Positions 1-6,275 of a stretch of DNA of 15,037 bases are shown here, piece by piece. Both the position numbers and the translations under genes were made by a program. The stretch covers positions 1 through 15,037 of the forward strand of contig JAKSUF010000008.1 in assembly GCA_024409145.1 (NCBI GenBank), read 5' to 3'. Positions within the stretch are counted from its first letter, which is position 1, and every line of letters begins with the position of its first letter. Under the pieces are notes generated by a model that was not told where the DNA came from, searched no databases, and saw only the letters and a list, made by a program, of their open reading frames with translations. Source of the stretch: an archaeon. GTDB taxonomy: Archaea; Methanobacteriota; Methanobacteria; Methanobacteriales; Methanobacteriaceae.

Positions 1-36
1 AAAAATAATATAGTATATATAATATCTTATAAATTT

Positions 37-45
37 TTTATAAAT
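37..45 (+). promoter_or_regulatory. Candidate TATA box for purB
   Basis: The sequence TTTATAAAT matches the archaeal box A pattern. A start about 25 nt downstream would give a leader of roughly 50 nt before purB. The surrounding DNA is almost pure A/T and contains a second TTATAAATTT copy at 27-36, so the exact box is uncertain. Confidence 0.35.
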
Positions 46-80
46 TTAAGATAATACTTATATTAAAAAATTATTATATT

Positions 81-106
81 AAAAATTTAAAATAAAAATT
101 TAAAAT
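81..106 (+). repeat. 13-bp tandem duplication in the purB leader
   Basis: AAAAATTTAAAAT occurs twice back to back (81-93 and 94-106), directly before the AGGCGAT ribosome binding site at 108-114. It probably arose by slippage in A/T-rich DNA. It keeps the region before the start codon unstructured, which may help ribosome access, but no function can be shown. Confidence 0.6.
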
Positions 107-118
107 AAGGCGATTAAA

Positions 119-1468
119 ATGGCAATTCACCCTATTGAATTTAGATATGGAACTCCAGAAATGAAAAGAATTTGGGAACAAGCAAATAAACATCAAAGAA
201 TGTTGGATATTGAATCTGCATTAGCTCAAGCAGAAGGAGAACTTGGAATCATTCCTAAAGAATATGCAGAGGAAATTGTTAAAAAAGCAAAAATAGAATA
301 TGTTACCTTAGAAAGAGTAAGTGAAATCGAAGCAGAAACTAAGCATGATATTGCATCACTTTCTAAAGGAATTACTGAAGTTTGTGATGGGGAAGCAGGA
401 GAATATGTTCACTTTGGAGCTACTTCTAATGATATTGTAGACAGTTCTAATTCATTATTATTAAAAGATTCTATTGAAGTTTTAGAAGAAAAAATCATAA
501 GATTAACTAATATTGTTCTTAAACTAGCTGATGAAAATAAAGATAAAGTTTGTATTGGTCGTACTCATGGACAACATGCATTACCAACTACTTATGGTAT
601 GAAATTTGCTATATGGGCAGACGAACTCCACAGACAATATGATAGATTAATTCATGCAAAAGATAATGTTTGTGTTGGTATGATGGACGGTGCTGTTGGT
701 ACTACTGCAGCTTTAGGTGAACAAGGATGGGAAGTTCATAAAAGAGTATCTGAAATCTTAGGATTAAAACCAGCTACTATTACTAACCAAGTTGTACAAA
801 GGGATAATCATGTTGAATTTATTATGGTTTTAGCTAATTTATCTACTACTTTAAGTAAAATTGCACTTGAAGTTAGAAACTTACAAAGAACTGAAATTCA
901 AGAACTTGGAGAATATTTTGACCCTGAAAAACAAGTAGGTAGTAGTACTATGCCTCATAAAATGAATCCAATTACTGCTGAACGTATTTGTGGTGTAGCA
1001 AGAATTGTAAAATCTTATGTTGTAGCAGCTATGGAAAACAACCCTCTTTGGCATGAAAGAGACCTTACAAACTCTTCTTGTGAAAGAATTATGTTCCCAG
1101 AATCTTGTATTCTTTGTGATTATATACTTAACCTTACTATTAAACTTATGAATAATCTTACTTTCTATGATGAAAACATTGAAAGAAACTTAAATCATAC
1201 TAATGGTTTAATTATGGCTGAAAGATTAATGGCAGAAATGACTAGAGCTGGAATGGGTAAACAAACTGCTTATGCTATAGCTCGTAAAAATGCAATTAAA
1301 GCTAATAAAGAAAACTTACTTCTCAAAGATCTTATCTTAGCTGATGAAGAAGCAAGTAAATTCCTTTCAGAAGAAGATGTAGAAACAATTATGGACCCAC
1401 ATACTTATATTGGTTCTGCAAAAAATATTGTTGATGAAATATTAGAAAATTCTAAATCTTGGTTTTAA
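119..1468 (+). CDS. purB: Adenylosuccinate lyase
   Basis: This enzyme removes fumarate from SAICAR and from adenylosuccinate, so it acts both in IMP synthesis and in the step from IMP to AMP; it is a cytosolic tetramer in its family. The 449-residue length is normal. The fumarase/aspartase-superfamily signature GSSTMPHKMNP lies at residues 274-284 and carries the catalytic-loop serine. The conserved THGQ box has His150, and KHD has His76, matching the two catalytic-site histidines of this family. The ATG start follows AGGCGAT (108-114, one mismatch from AGGTGAT) with a 4-nt spacer. The gene stands alone: the next one starts 72 nt later and encodes an unrelated membrane protein. Argininosuccinate lyase and fumarase share the fold, but the whole sequence, including the N-terminal HPIEFRYGTPEM, is of PurB type. 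Confidence 0.96.
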   Translation: MAIHPIEFRYGTPEMKRIWEQANKHQRMLDIESALAQAEGELGIIPKEYAEEIVKKAKIEYVTLERVSEIEAETKHDIASLSKGITEVCDGEAGEYVHFGATSNDIVDSSNSLLLKDSIEVLEEKIIRLTNIVLKLADENKDKVCIGRTHGQHALPTTYGMKFAIWADELHRQYDRLIHAKDNVCVGMMDGAVGTTAALGEQGWEVHKRVSEILGLKPATITNQVVQRDNHVEFIMVLANLSTTLSKIALEVRNLQRTEIQELGEYFDPEKQVGSSTMPHKMNPITAERICGVARIVKSYVVAAMENNPLWHERDLTNSSCERIMFPESCILCDYILNLTIKLMNNLTFYDENIERNLNHTNGLIMAERLMAEMTRAGMGKQTAYAIARKNAIKANKENLLLKDLILADEEASKFLSEEDVETIMDPHTYIGSAKNIVDEILENSKSWF

Positions 1469-1486
1469 ATCTAATATATGATTTTA

Positions 1487-1498
1487 TTTATAATAAAA
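1487..1498 (+). promoter_or_regulatory. Candidate TATA box for the acyltransferase gene
   Basis: TTTATAATAAAA lies in the gap after purB. A start about 25 nt downstream would give a leader of roughly 25 nt. No T-rich terminator is visible after purB, so read-through from purB is equally possible. Confidence 0.35.
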
Positions 1499-1540
1499 AA
1501 GACTAAGATGGATTTTAATAAATTATACTCTCTGATTTAA

Positions 1541-2656
1541 ATGACAGAAAATGTAACTAAAATCATTAAACCAAGAGTTAATAAATATGATAATCTTAAA
1601 GGATTAGGTATCTTATTAATTGTTTTTGGACATTGTCTTTATGGACTTCCAGGCATTGCTGCAACAATTAGACAAGGAATATATATTTTCCATTTACCTT
1701 TATTCTTTTTTGTTGCAGGATACTTTTCAAGAATAAGACCTGATATAATTGAAAAATCAACAAAACGTCTTTTAATTCCATATATTGTTCTATCGATAAT
1801 TTCATTTTTATTCTGTATTCCAGCATATACTACAGGAACATTATTTTTCAATCCTTATGGTGGTTTATGGTTTTTACTTTCATTATATTCAATGAAATTA
1901 CTTTTACCAATATTAAATAAATTAAAACATCCGGTAATTATCACATTTATTATTGCACTTTTAGTAGGTTTTATAAAAATAAATGGTGAAATTTTATTTA
2001 CAACAAGAACTTTTTCATTCTTACCAATATTTATGTTAGGATTTAAATTTAATCAATATAAACCTAAATTTGAGGAAAAATTAGCTAACCTTAAGTTAAA
2101 AAACTTAATTACTAATACAAAATTTTTAATAATAATATTGTTTGTATTATTTGGAGCATCTATGGTAATTGGTAATTATATAACTCAAGAATTGGTAGAA
2201 ATGGCTCATGCATATGATGTGTCTAATATATTGACTAGTTTTGAGATGAGGTTCTTAATTATTATTATTGGTATACTTACTACATTGGTTTTAAATGAAT
2301 TAATGACTAATAATGAAACATTTTTGACTAAATTTGGACGTAACTCTCTTGCAGTTTACTTATTACATATTTTAATGAGTAATCTTCAGTTCTTAGCTCA
2401 GAATAAAACAGGATTTATCAACAGCTCTTCAGGAAATCTATTTATGTGGATTTTATTCTCATTAGCATCAAGTTTTGTTATAACATTTGTATTATCTAGA
2501 GATCCTGTAACTAGGGTTATGAATCAAGTATTTGATTCTGCAACAGATATTATAACTGCAGTTTGTGTTGAAATAAAGAGGCCTCTTGAGAATAATAGTG
2601 TTTGTTTAAAATTAAGTAATTATATTCTTAATATTTATCATAATTATTATTTATGA
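1541..2656 (+). CDS. Acyltransferase-3 family membrane protein
   Basis: A polytopic membrane protein of the AT3/OafA-like family (fucose 4-O-acetylase type), whose members move acetyl or other acyl groups onto sugars or surface polymers. The N-terminal motif YDNLKGLGILLIVFGH ends in His31, the family's conserved essential histidine. It is followed by HLPLFFFVAGYF (residues 51-62), KRLLIPY (75-81) and FGRNSLAVYLLH (265-276), all typical. About ten hydrophobic segments span residues 22-320. The last 50 residues form a non-membrane tail that also ends in an Asn/Tyr-rich stretch; I do not recognise it as part of the family core. No good ribosome binding site precedes the ATG at 1541, so the start rests on the N-terminal motif. 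The acceptor cannot be read from sequence; a cell-wall or surface glycan is the natural guess. Confidence 0.85.
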   Translation: MTENVTKIIKPRVNKYDNLKGLGILLIVFGHCLYGLPGIAATIRQGIYIFHLPLFFFVAGYFSRIRPDIIEKSTKRLLIPYIVLSIISFLFCIPAYTTGTLFFNPYGGLWFLLSLYSMKLLLPILNKLKHPVIITFIIALLVGFIKINGEILFTTRTFSFLPIFMLGFKFNQYKPKFEEKLANLKLKNLITNTKFLIIILFVLFGASMVIGNYITQELVEMAHAYDVSNILTSFEMRFLIIIIGILTTLVLNELMTNNETFLTKFGRNSLAVYLLHILMSNLQFLAQNKTGFINSSSGNLFMWILFSLASSFVITFVLSRDPVTRVMNQVFDSATDIITAVCVEIKRPLENNSVCLKLSNYILNIYHNYYL

Positions 2657-2737
2657 TGAGTTAAATTGACACGAAGTATAAATTAGTTAATATTATAGAA
2701 TATAATTTCTTTATAACTTTTTATGGATTAAGGTAAT

Positions 2738-3445
2738 ATGGTTAAATTTGAAAAAATAGAGAAATTAATTGGTGTTTTATTAATAATATCTCCAATATTA
2801 TTTATTATATTGGAATATTATGCATTACAACATTCTAACCTTCCTACTTTAACTGCATATCAAGGATTCTCTGTTAGTGAATTAGCTGTTCCTTTAGGAG
2901 ATAATATTACTGCTCTTGCACCTTCTTTAAAAGTGATTTATACTTCAACAGTTAGTAATTTATCTCCTTATGCTTTTTTAATAAATATTGGATTTGTATT
3001 ATGTGGATTAACAGTTTTAATAGGTAATTTTGCAGTTATTAAAAAATTTGTATCTAAATTTAAATTTATATTTTATTTAATAACTTTAATTTTATCTTTA
3101 GGTTTGTTTATTGTAGCTATTTTCCATACTGGTGCACCTGATTCTGAGGGTATGCATAAAATTGGTGCTTTGATGTTGTTCTTTGGTGGAAGTTCTTTAT
3201 TGATATTTATGGGATTATTCTCAAAGGATATTCCTATTTATAAAAATGCTTCTCTAATTTTAGGGATTATAGGTTTAATTGGTGGAATTTTATTCTGCTC
3301 CTTTATTAATGACCCTGTATTGGGAGTTTATAGAGGAATTGTTGAACGTGGAAATATTTATGCTACATTAGTTTGGATATTAATGTCTGGATTTTATTTA
3401 ATATTTAAAAATTCAAAGCATAATAAAACTAATATTATTAATTAA
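2738..3445 (+). CDS. DUF998 family six-helix membrane protein
   Basis: A 235-residue integral membrane protein with six hydrophobic segments at about 8-28, 78-100, 108-130, 142-162, 171-190 and 207-224. The layout and conserved polar positions fit DUF998, a family of unknown function: His130 at the end of helix 3, HKIG at 140-143 before helix 4, and the G-x-x-E-R-G-N-I-Y block (200-208) followed by a Trp in the last helix. The first loop (30-75) should be exposed. The ATG follows AGGTAAT (2731-2737), a near match to AGGTGAT. Candidate TATA sequences lie at 2677-2682 and 2710-2716; the second is so close that it would leave almost no leader. The gene opens a run of four small membrane-protein genes with similar spacing. 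No function should be assigned. Confidence 0.75.
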   Translation: MVKFEKIEKLIGVLLIISPILFIILEYYALQHSNLPTLTAYQGFSVSELAVPLGDNITALAPSLKVIYTSTVSNLSPYAFLINIGFVLCGLTVLIGNFAVIKKFVSKFKFIFYLITLILSLGLFIVAIFHTGAPDSEGMHKIGALMLFFGGSSLLIFMGLFSKDIPIYKNASLILGIIGLIGGILFCSFINDPVLGVYRGIVERGNIYATLVWILMSGFYLIFKNSKHNKTNIIN

Positions 3446-3514
3446 TAGTTAATCTATGTAGATATTAGATATTAATAATTGCTGAAAAATCAAATAAAGT
3501 AAATTAGTGATTAT

Positions 3515-4300
3515 ATGGAACAAACAGATAAGATTAGTTTTAATGCAGCATTGAGACAAATATCTCTTAAAAAATTAGCATTAATTTCAATTATAGCTTT
3601 TATTATATTGATCATAATTGATATAATATTTGATTATGGTGAGGATTTATTTTTTGATTTATGGTTGTTAAGTATCTTTTTATACTTTATTTATAAATTA
3701 AAAGGGTCCATTGGAATTAAATATAATTTTAAAGAAATTTTCACTTTTAATAATCAAAAAGAAATTTGGTTTGTAGTTGTTACAAATCTTCTATTTGCAT
3801 TTGGTGTTATAGCTTTAATGTCTTTAATCGAAATTTATTTTTCTGATTTCGGTTCTGCTGATCAATTAGCTCTTCAAGGAAATAGTATTAATACATTTTT
3901 ATATGAAGCTTTAAGCTCTGTGATTATTGCACCAGTAATAGAAGAATTATTATTTAGAGGGGTTTTATTTAATAGGTTAAGTCTTAAAATCAAAGTTATT
4001 CCTGCAATTATAATTTCTTCAATAATATTCGCTTCTTTACATCAATTTGGAGGTATTACAAGTGCATTTTTATTTGGAGTATGTATGTGTATTATCTATT
4101 ATAAAACAGATAATATTTTTTTAACAATGACTGTACATTTTTTAAATAATTTATTCTGTGTATTTATTGATCTTTTTGATTATTCTTCATTCTTTGCTGA
4201 ACCACTTGTATATCCTGTTCTCATTATTTCTGTTATTGGGGCTCTTTTACTTATTATTTATATTGTTAAAAATCTTATTTTTATCAATAGAAATAAGTAA
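3515..4300 (+). CDS. CPBP family intramembrane protease (Rce1/Abi type), first copy
   Basis: A 261-residue membrane protein with about eight hydrophobic segments. The CPBP/Rce1 (Abi, PF02517) motifs are all present: EELLFRG with Glu143, Glu144 and Arg148; F-x-x-x-H ending at His176; and H-F-L-N-N with His208, Asn211 and Asn212. In Rce1 these residues form the active site within the membrane. Family roles include CAAX-type processing, bacteriocin production or immunity, and regulated intramembrane cleavage; none can be chosen here. The ATG follows AGTGAT (3506-3511, one base short of AGGTGAT) at 3 nt. The gene lies 69 nt after the DUF998 gene, with no obvious terminator between, so co-transcription is likely. 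It resembles the copy at 5166-5954, notably in the SAFLFG stretch and the final H-x-x-N-N box, suggesting duplication. Confidence 0.88.
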   Translation: MEQTDKISFNAALRQISLKKLALISIIAFIILIIIDIIFDYGEDLFFDLWLLSIFLYFIYKLKGSIGIKYNFKEIFTFNNQKEIWFVVVTNLLFAFGVIALMSLIEIYFSDFGSADQLALQGNSINTFLYEALSSVIIAPVIEELLFRGVLFNRLSLKIKVIPAIIISSIIFASLHQFGGITSAFLFGVCMCIIYYKTDNIFLTMTVHFLNNLFCVFIDLFDYSSFFAEPLVYPVLIISVIGALLLIIYIVKNLIFINRNK

Positions 4301-4301
4301 A

Positions 4302-4383
4302 TTTTTTCTTTTTTTAGTGTTTTGTGTTTTTTTCTTTTTCTTTTCTTTTTTTCTTTTTTTAGTGTTTTGTGTTTTTTTCTTTT
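4302..4383 (+). terminator. T-rich tract made of a duplicated 45-bp unit
   Basis: Directly after the first CPBP gene the + strand is almost pure T with rare C and G. A 37-nt stretch at 4302-4338 recurs without mismatch at 4347-4383, so the unit is 45 bp; each copy contains the landmark AGTGTTTTGTG between two T7 runs. Archaeal transcription ends at U-rich tracts, so this should terminate the upstream unit, in two equivalent copies. Its strand and position fit termination, but no hairpin is present. Confidence 0.7.
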
Positions 4384-4407
4384 CTATTATAATAAATTTA
4401 CAAAAAA

Positions 4408-4415
4408 TATATAAA
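4408..4415 (+). promoter_or_regulatory. Candidate TATA box for the M50 protease gene
   Basis: TATATAAA is centred about 26 nt before the ATG at 4438. Archaeal transcription starts about 25 nt after the box centre, which places the start at or next to the ATG. No ribosome binding site lies upstream, consistent with a leaderless mRNA. Confidence 0.45.
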
Positions 4416-4437
4416 TATTAAACATTAATTTAAAATT

Positions 4438-5049
4438 ATGTTTAAATTTACTAAAAGAGAAGTAATGGATTTGCTAATTTCATTTTTAGTAATTTCTTTT
4501 GGATTTTGTATTTTATATTCTAATAGGAATTTTAGTGTTATTACTTTATTACTTCCTATAATTATGTTAGGTGTAGGTCTTGGATTTATATTCCATGAAC
4601 TTGGACATAAATTAACTGCAATGCATTATGGATATTGGGCTGAATATAAATTATGGGTTTATGGGCTTGTTATTGCTATTGTGAGTTCATTTTTTGGATT
4701 TATATTCGCAGCTCCTGGTGCAGTTTATATTTATGGATATGATATGACTGATAAAGAGAATGGTATAATCTCAATAGCTGGACCGATTGTAAACATAGTT
4801 TTAACTTTAATCTTTTTAGCTATTCTTTATTCTCTAGGGACTTCTATATACTTTGATCAAACAGCTAATCTAATTGCATTAATTTGTATTATTGGTTCTA
4901 AGATTAATTCTTTCTTAGCTTTATTTAATTTACTTCCAATTCCAACATTAGATGGTTCTAAAGTATTAAAATGGAGCATTCCTATTTGGTTAGTAATTAT
5001 AATTATTGCAGCATTATTAGTTTATCTTACTAATTTTGTTTTATTATAA
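4438..5049 (+). CDS. M50/site-2-protease-like membrane metalloprotease
   Basis: A 203-residue membrane protein with about six hydrophobic segments. A zinc-binding HELGH motif (His53, Glu54, His57) sits in a membrane helix. A second motif, N-x-x-P-x-x-x-L-D-G (Asn164 to Gly173), supplies the third zinc ligand Asp172. The AGPIVN sequence (114-119) is also standard for the family. These are the signatures of site-2 proteases, which cut transmembrane segments of anchored regulators or signal peptides. There is no PDZ or CBS domain, so this is the minimal form. The ATG has no ribosome binding site and lies about 26 nt after a TATATAAA box, so the mRNA may be leaderless. It sits between two CPBP proteases. 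The substrate is unknown; no anti-sigma-like or tail-anchored partner is seen here. Confidence 0.88.
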   Translation: MFKFTKREVMDLLISFLVISFGFCILYSNRNFSVITLLLPIIMLGVGLGFIFHELGHKLTAMHYGYWAEYKLWVYGLVIAIVSSFFGFIFAAPGAVYIYGYDMTDKENGIISIAGPIVNIVLTLIFLAILYSLGTSIYFDQTANLIALICIIGSKINSFLALFNLLPIPTLDGSKVLKWSIPIWLVIIIIAALLVYLTNFVLL

Positions 5050-5090
5050 TTCATTTTAACAAATTTATTTTAATATAAGTTTATGTTAAT

Positions 5091-5154
5091 TAGTTAATTA
5101 TTACTCAAGTAATTATATTGATTAATTAACTATCTTATTTTTCTTTTTATTCTT
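5091..5154 (+). terminator. Nested stem-loop followed by a T-tract, between the M50 gene and the second CPBP gene
   Basis: TAGTTAATTA (5091-5100) pairs exactly with TAATTAACTA (5123-5132). Between them ATTACT (5100-5105) and AGTAAT (5108-5113) form a second small palindrome. A T-rich stretch with three short T runs follows at 5134-5154 and ends one base before the AGGTGAT ribosome binding site. The layout resembles a hairpin terminator placed inside the leader of the next gene, so it could end the M50 transcript or act as an attenuator. The stem is all A/T except one G-C pair and would be weak. Confidence 0.45.
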
Positions 5155-5161
5155 AGGTGAT
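5155..5161 (+). promoter_or_regulatory. Ribosome binding site that sets the TTG start of the second CPBP gene
   Basis: AGGTGAT is a perfect match to the window's consensus and lies 4 nt before a TTG at 5166. It includes the in-frame GTG at 5157, so that GTG cannot serve as both start and binding site. TTG is the better start. Confidence 0.8.
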
Positions 5162-5165
5162 ATCC

Positions 5166-5954
5166 TTGAAAAACTATGATGATTTAAATGATTTATTTGC
5201 TAATATTTCTTTAATAAAATGTATTTTATTCTTTTTATTAATTTATCTTGGAATTACAGGATTATCATTTGTTTTTAATATTGATATGAATTCCTTGTTA
5301 TTTAAATTTGCTTTATATGGATTAATGCTTATTTTTTTCATTTTTGCTCTTAAAGTTCCATTTAGGCAATTTAAGAATTCTTTCATTGCTTTGAAAAAGT
5401 CAAACATATCTTTTAAAGTTTTATTTATTGTAATAGCTAATTGTTTATTTACTGCAACAATATTCTTTGTATTAACTTATTTATCTAAGGTATACAATCT
5501 AAATTTTAATTCTTTTCTTTTTGGGTTTTTTGATTTAACGGATTATTTAGGATTAATTTTCTATATATTTGTAGTTATTATATTATCTCCAATTGTTGAG
5601 GAATTTTTATTTAGGGGTATTATTTTAAGAAAATTAGTTACAGAATTACATTTTGATATTAAATGGGCTGTTTTAATATCTTCTTTCCTCTTTGGAATTT
5701 GTCATAATTTTGGAGGAATTATAAGTGCATTTTTATTTGGAATATGTATGGCGTTTCTTTATATAAAATCAAAAAATATTTTCATTCCAATCTTAGCACA
5801 TTTAGTTAATAACTTGTTATCTTTTATTTTAGCATGTTCTGGTGTTGAAATATTTTTATCAAATAACTTGATAATTAGTGTAATAATCATATTAGCTATT
5901 TTGACTAACTTTATATTATTTAGGGATATTTTTAGAGAATTTTCTAAATTGTAG
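5166..5954 (+). CDS. CPBP family intramembrane protease (Rce1/Abi type), second copy
   Basis: A 262-residue polytopic membrane protein from the TTG start. The CPBP motifs are intact: EEFLFRG with Glu145, Glu146 and Arg150, then His180 in the F-G-I-C-H block, and H-L-V-N-N with His212, Asn215 and Asn216. The motif spacing is nearly the same as in the 3515-4300 copy, and both share the SAFLFG stretch and a similar K-x-x-N-I-F loop before the last box, so the two look like paralogues. The N-terminal thirds differ much more, which suggests different substrates. A GTG at 5157 is in frame, but it lies inside the ribosome binding site. Family roles range from CAAX-like processing to peptide immunity. 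A long T-rich tract follows the gene and should end the membrane-protein cluster. Confidence 0.87.
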   Translation: MKNYDDLNDLFANISLIKCILFFLLIYLGITGLSFVFNIDMNSLLFKFALYGLMLIFFIFALKVPFRQFKNSFIALKKSNISFKVLFIVIANCLFTATIFFVLTYLSKVYNLNFNSFLFGFFDLTDYLGLIFYIFVVIILSPIVEEFLFRGIILRKLVTELHFDIKWAVLISSFLFGICHNFGGIISAFLFGICMAFLYIKSKNIFIPILAHLVNNLLSFILACSGVEIFLSNNLIISVIIILAILTNFILFRDIFREFSKL

Positions 5955-6172
5955 ATTTTTCTAAATAGTCTTAAAATTAGATCTTAAAATTAAATTTTAT
6001 TTCTTCTCTTATTTTTTGAGTATTTTTATTTTTTATTTTTTTATGATTTTATTTTATTTATTTTTTTAATTATTTTTTTACTTTTTTTATACTGTGGTTT
6101 TATTAGTTTTTATAAAAGTAAGTTAAACTCGAAATTCAAATAAATAATCTTAAATATTTCTTATAATAAATC

Positions 6173-6182
6173 TTTTATAAAT
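6173..6182 (+). promoter_or_regulatory. Candidate TATA box for the PAS protein gene
   Basis: TTTTATAAAT fits box A. A start about 25 nt downstream falls near 6203, which is the left edge of an inverted repeat, and would give a leader of roughly 70 nt. Confidence 0.4.
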
Positions 6183-6201
6183 CATATGTTAGGGGTATTG
6201 A

Positions 6202-6230
6202 AATAATATTTTAGGGTAAACAATATTATT
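6202..6230 (+). repeat. Inverted repeat at the predicted start of the PAS transcript
   Basis: AATAATATT (6202-6210) and AATATTATT (6222-6230) are exact reverse complements separated by 11 nt (TTAGGGTAAAC). Placed at about +1 to +28 from the predicted start, it could be an operator for a dimeric regulator. A hairpin of nine A-U pairs would be weak. Short A/T palindromes also occur by chance in such DNA. Confidence 0.45.
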
Positions 6231-6275
6231 CTTGATAAATTTGATTATTATAATCATATATTAATAGGTGAGTGT

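Larger units (their letters stand above)
5955..6275 (+). other. 321-bp intergenic region: T-rich terminator half, promoter half
   Basis: The left part, about 5994-6092, is a long T-rich tract on the + strand with many T4-T7 runs and should terminate the CPBP transcript. The right part carries a TATA-like TTTTATAAAT at 6173-6182, an inverted repeat at 6202-6230 and the ribosome binding site AGGTGA at 6266-6271 for the next gene. No gene is visible on either strand. Confidence 0.6.

Noticed and set aside
1639..1851. 70-codon open frame on the - strand
   Set aside because: It lies wholly inside the acyltransferase gene, whose motifs in the + frame are clear.
4158..4421. 87-codon open frame on the + strand overlapping the first CPBP gene and the T-rich repeat
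   Set aside because: It lies mostly out of frame inside the CPBP gene and then translates the T-rich repeat into Phe/Leu runs; it has no homology I recognise.
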